From positions 53,479 through 117,478 of the forward strand of contig URVC01000005.1 in assembly GCA_900551245.1 (NCBI GenBank): DNA of 64,000 nucleotides, in the 5' to 3' direction. The notes beneath the pieces are model-generated. The model was not told the DNA's origin. It did not search any database and saw only the letters and a list, made by a program, of their open reading frames with translations. Position 1 is the stretch's first letter, and the number at the start of each line of letters is the position of its first letter. The translations under genes and the position numbers were made by a program. Below are positions 63,980 through 64,000 of this stretch, one piece after another. This DNA comes from an uncultured bacterium. GTDB taxonomy: Bacteria > Verrucomicrobiota > Lentisphaeria > Victivallales > Victivallaceae.

Positions 63980-64000
63980 TCTAACCACCCTATTTGAGCC

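Overview
The window is a GC-rich bacterial chromosome segment that most resembles the Lentisphaerota (Victivallis-like) branch of the PVC superphylum. This is inferred from three things: an FtsZ-containing housekeeping set, class-III-type pseudopilins placed beside secreted carbohydrate enzymes, and GntR-LacI hybrid regulators. No 16S rRNA is present, so the placement is not proven.

Region 1 (1-20.9 kb, + strand) is translation and transcription machinery: the 3' part of ftsZ, tRNA-Leu, tRNA-Thr, tuf, rpmG, tRNA-Trp, secE, nusG, rplK-rplA-rplJ-rplL, rpoB-rpoC, rpsL-rpsG-fusA-rpsJ-rplC-rplD-rplW-rplB-rpsS. A strong intrinsic terminator right after rpsS cuts the usual S10 operon short. The alpha-operon remnant rpmJ-rpsM-rpsK-rpoA-rplQ lies at 58.2-60.9 kb on the minus strand, without rpsD.

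Region 2 (21-34.5 kb) is cell-envelope, nucleotide and replication housekeeping. On + are a phosphohexomutase, a small lipoprotein, a Nudix hydrolase and an orphan OppC/DppC-like permease. On - is tmk-holB-glmM-GlmU-like acyltransferase-gntR. On + again are a single-domain AICAR transformylase (PurH lacking the cyclohydrolase domain), a TPR membrane protein, a SpoU/TrmH methyltransferase, a WecA/TagO-like transferase and a GIN-domain (DUF2807) protein. A 0.7-kb gene-free stretch with two direct repeats and three 46-bp tandem repeats follows.

Region 3 (35.2-46.3 kb, - strand) holds two carbohydrate cassettes with the same order: GntR-LacI regulator, pseudopilin, large secreted enzyme or beta-helix protein, accessory secreted protein. 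Each regulator has a recognisable promoter with an overlapping AT-rich palindrome or inverted repeat. Neither pseudopilin has the usual Gly before the FTLIE cleavage motif.

Region 4 (46.4-58 kb) has a BI-1 family membrane protein (-). It is followed on + by a tight three-gene operon: a zinc-ribbon/proline-rich/transmembrane/PQQ-propeller protein, a double zinc-finger/transmembrane/helical-repeat protein, and a rhomboid protease. This operon has no described function that I know of and is my best candidate for a new system. A GH106-like cytoplasmic glycosidase, an unknown membrane protein and GTP-type PEP carboxykinase complete the region. The window ends with a secreted clan GH-A-like hydrolase (-).

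Together the genes suggest an anaerobic-type polysaccharide degrader: locally regulated, secreted glycan enzymes feed central metabolism, set among housekeeping operons whose promoters often carry a TTGCA-type -35 element.
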